A stretch of 34,601 nucleotides of DNA, taken from positions 1-34,601 of the forward strand of contig NZ_RAWE01000095.1 of the NCBI RefSeq assembly GCF_003611695.1, given 5' to 3'. This DNA comes from Corallococcus carmarthensis (GTDB taxonomy: Bacteria; Myxococcota; Myxococcia; Myxococcales; Myxococcaceae). The translations under genes were made by a program, and so were the position numbers. This document shows positions 8,097 to 15,673 of this stretch, one piece after another; the first letter of the stretch is position 1; every line of letters begins with the position of its first letter. Below the pieces are notes generated by a model. The model saw nothing but the letters and a program-made list of their open reading frames with translations. It did no database searches and had not been told where the DNA came from.

Positions 8097-9518
8097 TCAG
8101 TCGTCGAAGTCGCTCATCCAGTCCGGCTTCTTGCCGGGCGGGGCGGGCGCCTTCTCCTGCTGCTTGGGGGCCGGACGGGCAGGCGCGGCCGGAGCCGGGC
8201 CGAAGTCCGCCTGCCATGAAGCATCGGATGCCGCTTTGGCTGCCTGGGGCGCGGGGGCCGCCGGACGGGGCGCGGGCTTCGGCTGCAGGTTCGTGAGGCG
8301 CGGCTTCGCGCCGCCCGGCTTGCCGTGCGCGCCGATGAAGTCCTGCATCCAATCGCTGGAGCGAACGGGCGGCGTGGGCAGGCGCGGCGGGATGGCGGCG
8401 GGCGGCGTGGGCGCGCGGGGCACCGTCGTCCGCGTCACGGGTGTGCCCGGGGACAGCGTGCCCGCGAGCACGTGGGCTCGCAGCGTGCGCTCCGTCTCCG
8501 TGGGCCAGCCCGGCAAGAGCGGCAGGACGCGGCGCGCGAGCTCCAGGAACTCCTGCGGCGGCGCCTCGCGAGGCACGCGCACCGCTTCGTCCTGGAGCCA
8601 CCCGGCGAGCTTCCCCACCAGTCCGCCCTTCGTGGGACGCGGCGTGGCGATGTCGCCCTTCACTTCGTAGCCGCGCAGCTCCAGGTCCGCGATGGCCATC
8701 GCGCGGCTCGCGACGGGCAGCTCCAGCGCGATGAGCGCCTGCGGACCCTGGTGCGTGCGGGCGTCCTCCTGCAACTGGGCGAGCACCGCGTACAGCACGC
8801 TCGCGACCTGCGCGCCGTTGGCGGCGTGGTGGGCCTGCAACTCCGCGGGCACCGCCGGATAGGTGAGGACGAGTCCGCGTCCCTGGGCGAGCTGATCCGC
8901 GCGGTCGCCCGGCAAGAGCGCATGGTAGGCGCGGGGCACGTCGCGGCTCTCCGCGTCCTTCACGTAGTGGAAGGCGTCCTGCGCGCCGTGCGCGAAGCCC
9001 GCGAGGATGTCGCCCCGGGTCACCGTGAGCTGCCCGTTCACGCGCGTGACGGCGTTGCCCGGCCACGGGCCCGTGAGCGTGCCGTAGAGGTAGACGGGGT
9101 CGTTGAAGCCGTCCGCGTCGGCGGGGTGCTCCACCAGCTCCGGGGAGAAGAAGAACAGCTCCGTCGCGGCCAGCCGGCGCGGAGGACGGCCGGCGGCGAC
9201 CTCGTGGTGCGCGAGCTGCGCCTGCACGGACGCGGGCAGGCGCGCGCGTTCGCTGCCGGGGATGAGCTGGAGCTGGCCCACGACGTCGGTGCAGACGAAC
9301 CACTCGGACTCGCCCAGGTACGCGGGCTCCAGGCGGAACGCGTCCACGACGTGGACGACCTCCGAGGCATCGCACGGCACGGATTCGACCGGGCTGGCGG
9401 CGTGGGGAACGAAGTAGCGGGGCGGGCTCACGGAGGCCGCGACAGGCTGGCGCAAGCCGCTGGGGCAATCAAGTGGCGGGGCGGCATCCCCGGGTCCGCG
9501 CAGCGGCGTTGATTCCAT
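8097..9518 (-). CDS. Unknown protein with three WxxDF motifs in a Pro/Ala-rich tail
   Basis: I do not recognise a family. With the ATG at 9518 (GGAA 6 nt upstream) it has 473 residues; a GTG at 9530 is the alternative but has poorer RBS spacing. Residues up to about 345 look like one or two globular domains with mixed alpha/beta pattern (EWFVCTDVVGQLQLIPG, FFFSPELVEHP, VYLYGTLTGPWPGN, HYVKDAESRDVPRAYHALLPGD). There is no signal peptide or membrane segment. From about residue 355 the chain is rich in Pro, Ala and Lys and probably disordered. It carries three copies of one short motif: DWMQDF (W390), SWQADF (W435) and DWMSDF (W467, at the extreme C-terminus). Such spaced Trp/Phe motifs usually dock onto a partner. 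The gene heads the series with the two vWA genes and the metal ATPase, so a vWA domain is the obvious partner to test. Confidence 0.75.
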   Translation of the reverse strand: MESTPLRGPGDAAPPLDCPSGLRQPVAASVSPPRYFVPHAASPVESVPCDASEVVHVVDAFRLEPAYLGESEWFVCTDVVGQLQLIPGSERARLPASVQAQLAHHEVAAGRPPRRLAATELFFFSPELVEHPADADGFNDPVYLYGTLTGPWPGNAVTRVNGQLTVTRGDILAGFAHGAQDAFHYVKDAESRDVPRAYHALLPGDRADQLAQGRGLVLTYPAVPAELQAHHAANGAQVASVLYAVLAQLQEDARTHQGPQALIALELPVASRAMAIADLELRGYEVKGDIATPRPTKGGLVGKLAGWLQDEAVRVPREAPPQEFLELARRVLPLLPGWPTETERTLRAHVLAGTLSPGTPVTRTTVPRAPTPPAAIPPRLPTPPVRSSDWMQDFIGAHGKPGGAKPRLTNLQPKPAPRPAAPAPQAAKAASDASWQADFGPAPAAPARPAPKQQEKAPAPPGKKPDWMSDFDD

Positions 9519-9575
9519 CGTTCGTTCCACGCCCCTTAAGCAGGCCGGGCGCGGAGCGAAAGCGGGAGCCGGGCG

Positions 9576-9947
9576 TCAGGCGGGCTCGATGAAGTTGAGC
9601 CGGTAGCCGTCCGGGTCCGTGACGACGACCTCCCGGGTGTACCAGGGCTGGACGGTGGGCCCTTCCACGTGCGCGCCCAGGGCCGCTGCCTTCGCGGCCA
9701 CCGCGTCCACGCCGTCCGAACCCGCGCGGAAGCCCACGAGCACACCCATGCCCTTTCGTCCCTCCAGCTTCAGGCTTGGAGGAGAGTTCACGAGGTACAC
9801 GTCCGACTCGCCGCCCCACTGGAGGCGGAGGATGGGAGGTTCCGACGCGATGCGTTCGAAGCCGAGACCTTCATAGAAGCGCACGGAGGCCGGGGCATCC
9901 GTCACCAGCAGCTTCACGAACGACCGCATCGTCTGGGGCTTGTCCAT
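9576..9947 (-). CDS. VOC (glyoxalase/bleomycin-resistance) family protein
   Basis: A 123-residue vicinal-oxygen-chelate fold protein. It opens with the typical first beta-alpha-beta unit (VKLLVTDAPASVRFYEGLGFE) and ends with EVVVTDPDGYRLNFIEP, where the C-terminal Glu-type metal ligand is usual. The middle reads GVLVGFRAGSDGVDAVAAKAAALGAHVEGP. Members may be lyases, dioxygenases or drug-binding resistance proteins; substrate and metal cannot be inferred. The start at ATG 9947 (MDKPQTMRSF) is chosen over an upstream GTG at 9986 that adds a non-conserved leader; neither has a strong RBS. Its stop is 57 bp before the WxxDF gene on the same strand, so read-through into the vWA-ATPase series is possible. 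It is divergent from the LemA-like gene. Confidence 0.85.
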   Translation of the reverse strand: MDKPQTMRSFVKLLVTDAPASVRFYEGLGFERIASEPPILRLQWGGESDVYLVNSPPSLKLEGRKGMGVLVGFRAGSDGVDAVAAKAAALGAHVEGPTVQPWYTREVVVTDPDGYRLNFIEPA

Positions 9948-9982
9948 GGGCGCGGCAGTCTGCCCGGAGCGGTGGACGGGCG

Positions 9983-9996
9983 CCACGCACGCGTGG
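9983..9996. promoter_or_regulatory. Palindrome in the VOC / LemA-like divergent region
   Basis: Inverted repeat CCACGC-AC-GCGTGG in the short divergent intergenic region. A second small dyad, GACGA(N8)TCGTC, lies at 10015-10032. Either could be a regulator site. Short GC-rich palindromes are expected by chance in this genome, so confidence is low. Confidence 0.25.
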
Positions 9997-10081
9997 GGCC
10001 ATTTTCGGGCCCGGGACGAATGACATATCGTCGGGAACGGATCCGGCGGGGGCCGGGCCGAAGTGGAAGGGGGACCGGCTC

Positions 10082-10708
10082 ATGGGTGAAATGACGCGCA
10101 CGCGGCAGGGCCCGGGCACCGTCGCCTACGACGACGTCAACGAACTCATCGCCACCGCCACGCGGCTGATGCAGAAGGACGCCGCGCCGGACACGCTCAC
10201 CCCGGACGACCTGCGGCGCATCGGCGAGGAGCTGGACATCCCCGCGCGCTACGTGGACCAGGCGCTGGAGGCGCTGGCCCGCCGCCGCGACGAACAGGCC
10301 CGCGAGGCCCAGGCCCGTGAGCGGCTGTCGCGCCTGCGCCGCGCGAGGTTGCGGCAGGGGGCGTGGGTGGGCGCGGTCCTCGCGGGCGTGCTGGCCGTGT
10401 CGGGGCTCGTCGTGCGCAACGGCCTCACCACCACGCTGGCGGAGGTGGCCCAGAAGCGGGCCCAGGTGCGCAACGTGCTGGAGCGCCGCGAGTCCCTGCG
10501 CGCGCGGTTGGATCAGCTCACGCCCGGCCTGAACCGCGACGCGGAGGTGGCGGGCGCGGACAACCGCGTGGCGGTGGAGCAGCGCCGCTACGACGAACGG
10601 GCCGCGGCGTACAACGCCTCCGCGGCGTCCTTTCCCACGAGCTGGGTGGTGCGCCTGAGCGGCCTGCCGCCGGCTCTTCCGCTGTCCTCGGAGGTCTCCT
10701 CATGGTGA
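10082..10708 (+). CDS. LemA-like membrane-anchored protein
   Basis: A 208-residue protein. The start ATG at 10082 follows a GGAAGGGGG Shine-Dalgarno-like run; the frame is open further upstream but with non-gene-like sequence. An N-terminal helical domain (residues about 15-70, TPDDLRRIGEELDIPARYVDQALEAL) resembles the small helical bundle seen before membrane anchors in several bacterial phyla. One transmembrane helix spans about 93-111 (GAWVGAVLAGVLAVSGLVV). The rest is a coiled-coil-like helical region ending in the LemA-type signature RYDERAAAYNASAASFPTSWV, where Y(N)xxxxxFP is characteristic. LemA proteins are commonly paired with a TPM-domain protein, and one follows here with a 7-nt overlap. 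The assignment to LemA rests on this C-terminal motif and the pairing; the long repeat bundle of classical LemA is shortened. Confidence 0.65.
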   Translation: MGEMTRTRQGPGTVAYDDVNELIATATRLMQKDAAPDTLTPDDLRRIGEELDIPARYVDQALEALARRRDEQAREAQARERLSRLRRARLRQGAWVGAVLAGVLAVSGLVVRNGLTTTLAEVAQKRAQVRNVLERRESLRARLDQLTPGLNRDAEVAGADNRVAVEQRRYDERAAAYNASAASFPTSWVVRLSGLPPALPLSSEVSSW

Positions 10709-11880
10709 AGACCGTCCTGTTGACGTTGCTGTTGCCCGCGCTGGTTCTTGCCGCCGTTCCTTCCATCACGCGGCCGGTGACGGATCCGCAAGGCATGTTG
10801 ACCTCGCAGGAGATGGAGTCCGTCTCCCGGGCCCTGGTGGACCTGCGCGCCGCGAAGCAGGTGCAGATGGCGGTGCTGCTCGTGGACACCACGGACGGCC
10901 AGCCCATCGAGGACTACGCGCAGGCCGTCTTCCGGGACTGGAAGGGCGGCGAGGCGGGCCGGGACAACGGCTTGCTGCTCGTCATCGCACGCGGGGACCG
11001 GCGCTCGCGGCTGGAGGTGGGCTACGGGCTGGAGTCGTCGCTGCCGGATGGCGAGGCGACGGCGCTGCTGCATGCGCAGGGCCCACTGCTGCGCGAGGGC
11101 CGGTTCGAGCCGGCGCTGCTCGCCATCATCGCGGGAGTGGATGCGCAGGTCTCCGCCGGGGCATTCCCGGCGGGCCCCAGCGCCACGACACCGCCCTGGA
11201 CGCCGTCCCAGACGGCCTGGTTCCTTGTGGCGCTGTTCGTGACGGCGTGCGTGATGGCGCGGCTGCTGCTCCAGGTCCAGGCTTCGTACCCGCGGGACCC
11301 GAGAGGGCTCACGATGGCGGCGCTGCTGGTGGCGCTGCCGTTGGCCGCGCTCGTCTCCATCGGGTGGTCCGGGCCCAGGTCCCCGGTGTTCATCCTCGTC
11401 GCGTATGGCGCGTTGATGGGGTTGTTCTTCTGGGGATGGCGCCTGTTCCAGCGGCAAGAGCGCGCGATGTGGGGGCTGCTGCTGCTCCTCACGCCCATGA
11501 TGGTCCTCGCGTACAGCCAGCTCGTCTCTCACGACCCCATCCTCGGACTGGGGGACCTCATCCTCTGGGTGGTGTTCGGGTCCCTCTTCTCGTTTCCGGT
11601 CCTCCTGCCGCTCATGCTCCTGGGCTTCGTCATCTTCCGGAGCGCGTGGAACAAGCAGCCCCGCGGGTCCTGGGCCGCCTCCGGCTCGGGCGGAAGCGCT
11701 TCGTCGGACTGGAGCGTCAGCTCGTCGTCGAGCTACGGCTCTTCGTCCAGTTACGACTCCTCGTCGTCCTACAGCAGTGACTCGTCCAGTTCCTACAGCA
11801 GTGACTCGTCCAGTTCGTCCTCGGACTGGGGCGGTGGCGGGGGGGATTCTGGCGGCGGTGGCGGCAGCGACTCCTGGTAG
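10702..11880 (+). CDS. TPM-domain membrane protein with Ser-rich then Gly-rich C-terminal tail
   Basis: A 392-residue protein with an excellent RBS (GGAGG at 10690-10694) inside the end of the preceding gene, overlapping it by 7 nt. A signal-peptide-like start (VLLTLLLPALVLAAVPS) leads into a TPM domain (formerly DUF477) at about 20-150, with the conserved VTDPQGMLTSQEM opening, QMAVLLVDT, DNGLLLVIARGDRRSRLEVGYGLE and a helix ending near VDAQVSAG. Five hydrophobic segments follow between about 170 and 320. The last 65 residues are extraordinary: roughly 35 serines with interspersed Tyr, Asp and Trp, then GGGGGDSGGGGGSDSW. Gly-rich ends are common in YgcG-type TPM proteins; the long poly-Ser/Tyr block is not. 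TPM proteins act at the membrane in envelope or photosystem quality control. It probably works with the LemA-like partner. Confidence 0.85.
   Translation: MVKTVLLTLLLPALVLAAVPSITRPVTDPQGMLTSQEMESVSRALVDLRAAKQVQMAVLLVDTTDGQPIEDYAQAVFRDWKGGEAGRDNGLLLVIARGDRRSRLEVGYGLESSLPDGEATALLHAQGPLLREGRFEPALLAIIAGVDAQVSAGAFPAGPSATTPPWTPSQTAWFLVALFVTACVMARLLLQVQASYPRDPRGLTMAALLVALPLAALVSIGWSGPRSPVFILVAYGALMGLFFWGWRLFQRQERAMWGLLLLLTPMMVLAYSQLVSHDPILGLGDLILWVVFGSLFSFPVLLPLMLLGFVIFRSAWNKQPRGSWAASGSGGSASSDWSVSSSSSYGSSSSYDSSSSYSSDSSSSYSSDSSSSSSDWGGGGGDSGGGGGSDSW
11767..11814 (+). repeat. Perfect 24-bp tandem duplication in the Ser-rich tail
   Basis: Two identical 24-bp units (11767-11790 and 11791-11814) lie head to tail, each encoding the eight residues SYSSDSSS in the gene's frame. 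The surrounding serine codons (mostly TCG/TCC/AGC/AGT) form further imperfect repeats. The pattern suggests recent in-frame expansion of the tail by slippage or unequal exchange. Confidence 0.85.
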
Positions 11881-11995
11881 CCACCGGCCGCCTGGCTGCC
11901 TGCCTTCCTCACGAGCCATGTCCCGCACCTGACATCCCGGCGTTCGCCTCCGGGGGAGCATCGCTTGCCTGGGGGGTACTCCCTACCTTGGGAGC

Positions 11996-13183
11996 ATGAA
12001 GGCTTCGCGCAAGGGGCTTCCCGTCTACGTACCGCCCCGGACGGTGTGGTCGGTCGGGGCCCAGGTGGTGCTGCTCGTGCTGCTGGGAACGGCCATGCAA
12101 CGGCTGGGGCCCGTGCTCACGCTGCTGGCCGTGGCGCTGCTGTTGGGGCTCGCGGCGGAGCCCGTCGTGCGGCGCTTGCAGTCGTGGGGCCTGCGCCGGG
12201 GGCTGGGCGTGGCGCTCATCGCGCTGACCCTGCTGGGCATCACCAGTCTGCTCATCCTCACGCTGGTGCCGCTGCTGGTGGAGCAGCTCCAGAACCTGGT
12301 GCACGCGGCGCCGGGCTTCCTCACGGAGCTGACGCAGGCGCCGTGGGTGCGGAAGCTGGATGAACACTTCGGCGTGCTGTCGCACCCGCAGGATGTGCTC
12401 GGCATGGAGCCCGGCGTGCTCGCCAGGCCGCTCATCACCGTGCTGTCGTCCACGCTGGAGTTGATGGGCGCGGGCATCACCGTGCTGGCGCTGGCCGTGT
12501 TCGGCCTGCTGTTCGGGCACGACCTCTACGCCAGCATCCTGGGCTGGGTGCGTCCGCGCAGCCGCCCCCGCGTGCGCCGTGTGGTGGGCCGGATGCGCGA
12601 GGCGGTGGGCAACTACCTTGTCGGCACGCTGCTCATCGTCAGCGTGGGCGGCGCCTTCACGGCCGGCATGTCCCTGGCGCTGGGCGTGCCGTACTTCCTG
12701 CCGCTCGGCCTGGTGGCGATGGTGCTGGGGCTCATCCCGTACATCGGCAGCGTCATCACCGCGCTGCTGGTGACCGTCACGACGCTGGCGTCGGTGGGCT
12801 CGCGGCGTGCGCTCATCGCGCTGGCGGTGTTCATGGTCTACCAGCAGATCGAATCCCATCTGCTGAGCCCCCTGGTGCAGCGGCGCGCCATCAAGATGAA
12901 CCCGCTGCTCATCTCACTGGTGGCGCTGGTGGGCGGCACCGTCGCGGGGCTGCTGGGCGTCATCCTCGCGGTGCCGGCGGCGGCGGCGTCGCAGGTGCTG
13001 CTCACGGAGGTGCAGCGCGAGCGGCGCAAGGCGTGGAAGCACGAGCGGCGCCTCGCGAGGGCCCTGCCTTCCGGACTGGGGAACGCGGACGAGGCACTGT
13101 TGGCGGGTCCACTCGCGCCGCCGGGGAATGAAGCGCGGCGTGCACCCCCTGCCGACTCCGGGCATCCTGGGACGCCGCACTGA
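11996..13183 (+). CDS. AI-2E / PerM family transporter
   Basis: A 395-residue polytopic membrane protein with about eight hydrophobic helices: two close to the N-terminus (VWSVGAQVVLLVLLGTAM, LTLLAVALLLGLAAEPVV), a third (ALIALTLLGITSLLILTLVPLL), a soluble helical insert (about residues 95-145), and a C-terminal cluster with the family hallmark GLIPYIGSVITALL around residues 243-256. VYQQIESHLLSPLVQRRAIKMNPLLISL, the conserved QxxEshllsPlvmgr-type block, is also present. The family covers autoinducer-2 exporters and Na+/H+ antiporters, so the substrate is open. A small hairpin (CTCCC/GGGAG, 11978-11993) overlaps the translation-start region. The next gene follows 25 bp after its stop, so the two may be co-transcribed. 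Confidence 0.92.
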   Translation: MKASRKGLPVYVPPRTVWSVGAQVVLLVLLGTAMQRLGPVLTLLAVALLLGLAAEPVVRRLQSWGLRRGLGVALIALTLLGITSLLILTLVPLLVEQLQNLVHAAPGFLTELTQAPWVRKLDEHFGVLSHPQDVLGMEPGVLARPLITVLSSTLELMGAGITVLALAVFGLLFGHDLYASILGWVRPRSRPRVRRVVGRMREAVGNYLVGTLLIVSVGGAFTAGMSLALGVPYFLPLGLVAMVLGLIPYIGSVITALLVTVTTLASVGSRRALIALAVFMVYQQIESHLLSPLVQRRAIKMNPLLISLVALVGGTVAGLLGVILAVPAAAASQVLLTEVQRERRKAWKHERRLARALPSGLGNADEALLAGPLAPPGNEARRAPPADSGHPGTPH

Positions 13184-13208
13184 GCCGTCCCCCTTCCGTG
13201 AGCCCCCG

Positions 13209-13916
13209 ATGACTTCCGACGAGAGTGTTTCGGCTTCCTTCAAGCGCGCGGCGGCGGAGCGCGCGGTGGACTTCATCCAGCCAGGCATGGTGGTGGGGTT
13301 GGGCTCGGGCAGCACGGCCGCGTACGCGGTGCGGCGGCTGGGCGCGCTGCTCTCCGCCGGGACGTTGAAGGACGTGGTGGGCATCCCCACGTCGCGCGCG
13401 ACCGAGGCCCTGGCCGTGTCGGTGGGCGTGCCGCTCACCACGCTGGACGTGCACCCGGTGGTGGACCTCACCATCGACGGCGCGGACGAGGTGGCGCCGG
13501 ATCTGTCGCTCATCAAGGGCGGCGGCGGGGCGCTGCTGCGCGAGAAGGTGGTGGCGCAGGCCAGCCGCCGCGAAATCATCGTGGTGGACGCGCCCAAGCT
13601 GTCGCCCCGGTTGGGCACGAAGTGGCCGGTGCCGGTGGAGGTGCTGCCCTTCGGCTGGCGCTCGCAGGCGCTGTTCCTGGAGTCGCTGGGCGCGCGCGTG
13701 GTGTTGCGGCTCGCGCTGGACGGGGCGCCGTACCACACGGATCAGGGCAACGTGGTGCTGGATTGTGACTTCGGTCCCATCAGCGAACCGGCGGGGCTGG
13801 CCGCGAAGCTGGAGTCCCGCGCCGGGGTGATGGCGCACGGCCTGTTCCTGAACCTGACCACCGACCTGGTGGTGGCCGGGCCCGAAGGCATCACCCACCG
13901 CGTCCGGGGCGCGTGA
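13209..13916 (+). CDS. rpiA: Ribose-5-phosphate isomerase A
   Basis: Interconverts ribose 5-phosphate and ribulose 5-phosphate in the non-oxidative pentose phosphate pathway. The 235 residues carry the phosphate loop GLGSGSTAAYAV, the catalytic block DGADEVAP (D90, D93), and KGGGGALLREK with K103 and catalytic E112. All are offset by nine from the E. coli residues D81, D84, K94 and E103. ATG at 13209 is used because the family's N-terminal helix (SFKRAAAERAVDFIQPGMVVGLGSGST) starts just after it; the RBS is weak. The last 26 bp overlap the convergent MocA-like gene. Confidence 0.96.
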   Translation: MTSDESVSASFKRAAAERAVDFIQPGMVVGLGSGSTAAYAVRRLGALLSAGTLKDVVGIPTSRATEALAVSVGVPLTTLDVHPVVDLTIDGADEVAPDLSLIKGGGGALLREKVVAQASRREIIVVDAPKLSPRLGTKWPVPVEVLPFGWRSQALFLESLGARVVLRLALDGAPYHTDQGNVVLDCDFGPISEPAGLAAKLESRAGVMAHGLFLNLTTDLVVAGPEGITHRVRGA

Positions 13917-14478
13917 GGCGCAGGGCGTCCTCGGCGGTGTCCACGTCCTCCTCGCCGCCGGGCAGCGGAACCTCCACGACGCGCGAAGGGTCGCGGGCGA
14001 TGAGCCTGCGTGCGCCGTCCGTGGGCGGAAGGGACTCCAGTTCGGGGAAGAGCGCGCGGGAGAAGAGGGCGGGCACGCCCCGGGTGCCCGCGTAGGCGGA
14101 CGCGACGATGGGCGCGCGTGAGCGCTCGAACGTGGCGATGAGCGAGCGCAGGTGGGCCGCGTCCACGCGGAGCTGGTCGCAGAGCATCAAGACCGCGCCA
14201 TCCACGTCCGGGGGCAGGGCCCGCAGTCCCGTGTGCAGCGAGGAGCCCTGACCCAATGCCCAGTCCGGGTTGTCCACGCACCGCACGGGGAGACCGTCCA
14301 GCTCCGCGGCGACGTCCTCGCGCCGCGCCCCGAGCACGACGACCACCTCCGGGCTCGCGGCCAGGGCGTTCCGTACCGCGCGCCGCACCAGCGACGTGCC
14401 CTCATGGTGAAGCAGCTGCTTGGGCTGCCCCAGCCGTGAGGAACCACCCGCGGCGAGCACCACCACGGCCACGGTCAT
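13891..14478 (-). CDS. MocA-like nucleotidyltransferase (molybdenum cofactor cytidylyl/guanylyltransferase family)
   Basis: A 195-residue MobA-like NTP transferase. The N-terminal nucleotide-binding signature LAAGGSSRLGQPKQLL is complete, as are VVLGARREDV, NPDWALGQGSSLHTGL and VLMLCDQLRVDAAHL, whose Asp is expected to bind Mg2+. FSRALFPELESLPPTDGAR and VDTAEDALRL are typical of the MocA subgroup that attaches CMP to molybdopterin for xanthine-dehydrogenase-type enzymes. It lies 82 bp downstream of the XdhC-like gene on the same strand, which supports a cofactor-maturation role. It overlaps rpiA tail to tail by 26 bp. A sugar or phosphonate nucleotidyltransferase is a less likely alternative. 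Confidence 0.85.
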   Translation of the reverse strand: MTVAVVVLAAGGSSRLGQPKQLLHHEGTSLVRRAVRNALAASPEVVVVLGARREDVAAELDGLPVRCVDNPDWALGQGSSLHTGLRALPPDVDGAVLMLCDQLRVDAAHLRSLIATFERSRAPIVASAYAGTRGVPALFSRALFPELESLPPTDGARRLIARDPSRVVEVPLPGGEEDVDTAEDALRLTRPGRGG

Positions 14479-14560
14479 GCGCGCCTCCGCAGGCGAGCCG
14501 GCGCGTGCGTTCGACGCATTCCGACGGTCATGCCTGGCATCACATCAGTCGCGCGTGTCG

Positions 14561-15673
14561 TCACGCCGACCTGCGCTCCGGCGCGGTGGCATCCGCGTGG
14601 ATGGGCGCTTGCCGCTCGCGCAGCCGTCCCCCGTCGCGTCCGGCGAGCACCGTCTGCACCTCCGCGATGATGGACAGCGCGATCTCATCCGCGCCCTCCG
14701 CGCCCAGGTCCAAACCCATGGGCGCGTGCAGCTTCTCCAACTGCGCGGCGGTGGGCGTGCGCGTCAGCTCCCGCAGGATGCGCTCCGTCCGGGAGCGAGG
14801 CCCCAGCACTCCCAGGTAGCGCACCGGCAGCGGCACCAGCCGCTCCAGCAGCTCCCGGTCCTGCGGCAGGCTGTGCGTCATCACCAGCACCAGGCTGCGC
14901 GCGGACAGCGGCACCTTCTCCAGCACCTCGCTGGCCCGGGATGCGACATGCGCGTGGGCCTGCGGGAACCTGCGGCGCAGCTGCTCCACGGGCCGGTCCG
15001 CCACCACCGTGATGTGCCACCCCAACCCCTGCGCGCGTGACACCACCGGCGCGACGTCGAAGCCGCTGCCGAACACCACGATGGGCGGTGCCGGCTCCAC
15101 CACCTCCACCAGCACCTCCGCGCCCCCGCACGCGCCGCTCCAGGGCACGCCGCGCACCAGCGCTTCCGTCGCCGCCGCGCGCACCGGTTCGAGCAGCGCG
15201 CCCGTGAGGCTGCCCGCCGACACGCCGTCCTCGCGCAGCATCAGCCGTGCACCCACCGCGTCCGCGGGCCCCTGGTACACGGTGGCCACCACCGCGCGCA
15301 GTGACTGCTTGCGTGCCTCGGCCGCGAAGCCAAGCGCGTCACCCGGCCCGGGCTCCCAGCGCTCCAGCAGGATGTCCACCACGCCGTTGCACCCCAGCGC
15401 GAACGACAGACCGCCCTCGTCCTCTGCGTTGTCGCCGGTGGTGTCGTAGCGCAGCACGCGCGGCCCTCCAGACGTCCAGAAGAAGGCCTTGCGGACGAGG
15501 TCACCCTCCAGACACCCGCCGCTCACCCCGCCCGCGAGCCAGCCGTCCGCGCCCATCAACATCCGGGCGCCCGGGCGCCGGTACGACGAACCGGACACCG
15601 CCACCACCGTCGCCAGCACCACCGGACCGGAGGCGCGCCCGCCTGCCCGCAGGAGGTCATCGAGTTCCTTCAT
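14561..15673 (-). CDS. XdhC/CoxI family protein (molybdoenzyme cofactor maturation)
   Basis: A 370-residue protein starting at ATG 15673 (MKELDDLLRAGGRASGPVVLATVVAV). The N-terminal XdhC/CoxI domain has VSGSSYRRPGARMLM and GGVSGGCLEGDLVRKA, and the middle carries FALGCNGVVDILLE. A C-terminal Rossmann-type domain begins at IVVFGSGFDVAPVV and continues with VMTHSLPQDRELLERL and YLGVLGPRSRTERIL. XdhC proteins bind molybdenum cofactor and promote its sulfuration before insertion into xanthine-dehydrogenase-family enzymes. The pairing with a MocA-like gene fits. No molybdoenzyme subunit lies in the window, so the client must be elsewhere. The frame stays open upstream of 15673, but that sequence has no family resemblance. 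Confidence 0.9.
   Translation of the reverse strand: MKELDDLLRAGGRASGPVVLATVVAVSGSSYRRPGARMLMGADGWLAGGVSGGCLEGDLVRKAFFWTSGGPRVLRYDTTGDNAEDEGGLSFALGCNGVVDILLERWEPGPGDALGFAAEARKQSLRAVVATVYQGPADAVGARLMLREDGVSAGSLTGALLEPVRAAATEALVRGVPWSGACGGAEVLVEVVEPAPPIVVFGSGFDVAPVVSRAQGLGWHITVVADRPVEQLRRRFPQAHAHVASRASEVLEKVPLSARSLVLVMTHSLPQDRELLERLVPLPVRYLGVLGPRSRTERILRELTRTPTAAQLEKLHAPMGLDLGAEGADEIALSIIAEVQTVLAGRDGGRLRERQAPIHADATAPERRSA

Noticed and set aside
11960-11995. A -35/-10 promoter just before the AI-2E transporter gene (TTGCCT, TACCTT)
   Set aside because: The spacer is only 13 bp, too short for a sigma-70 promoter. The hairpin there is only 5 bp.
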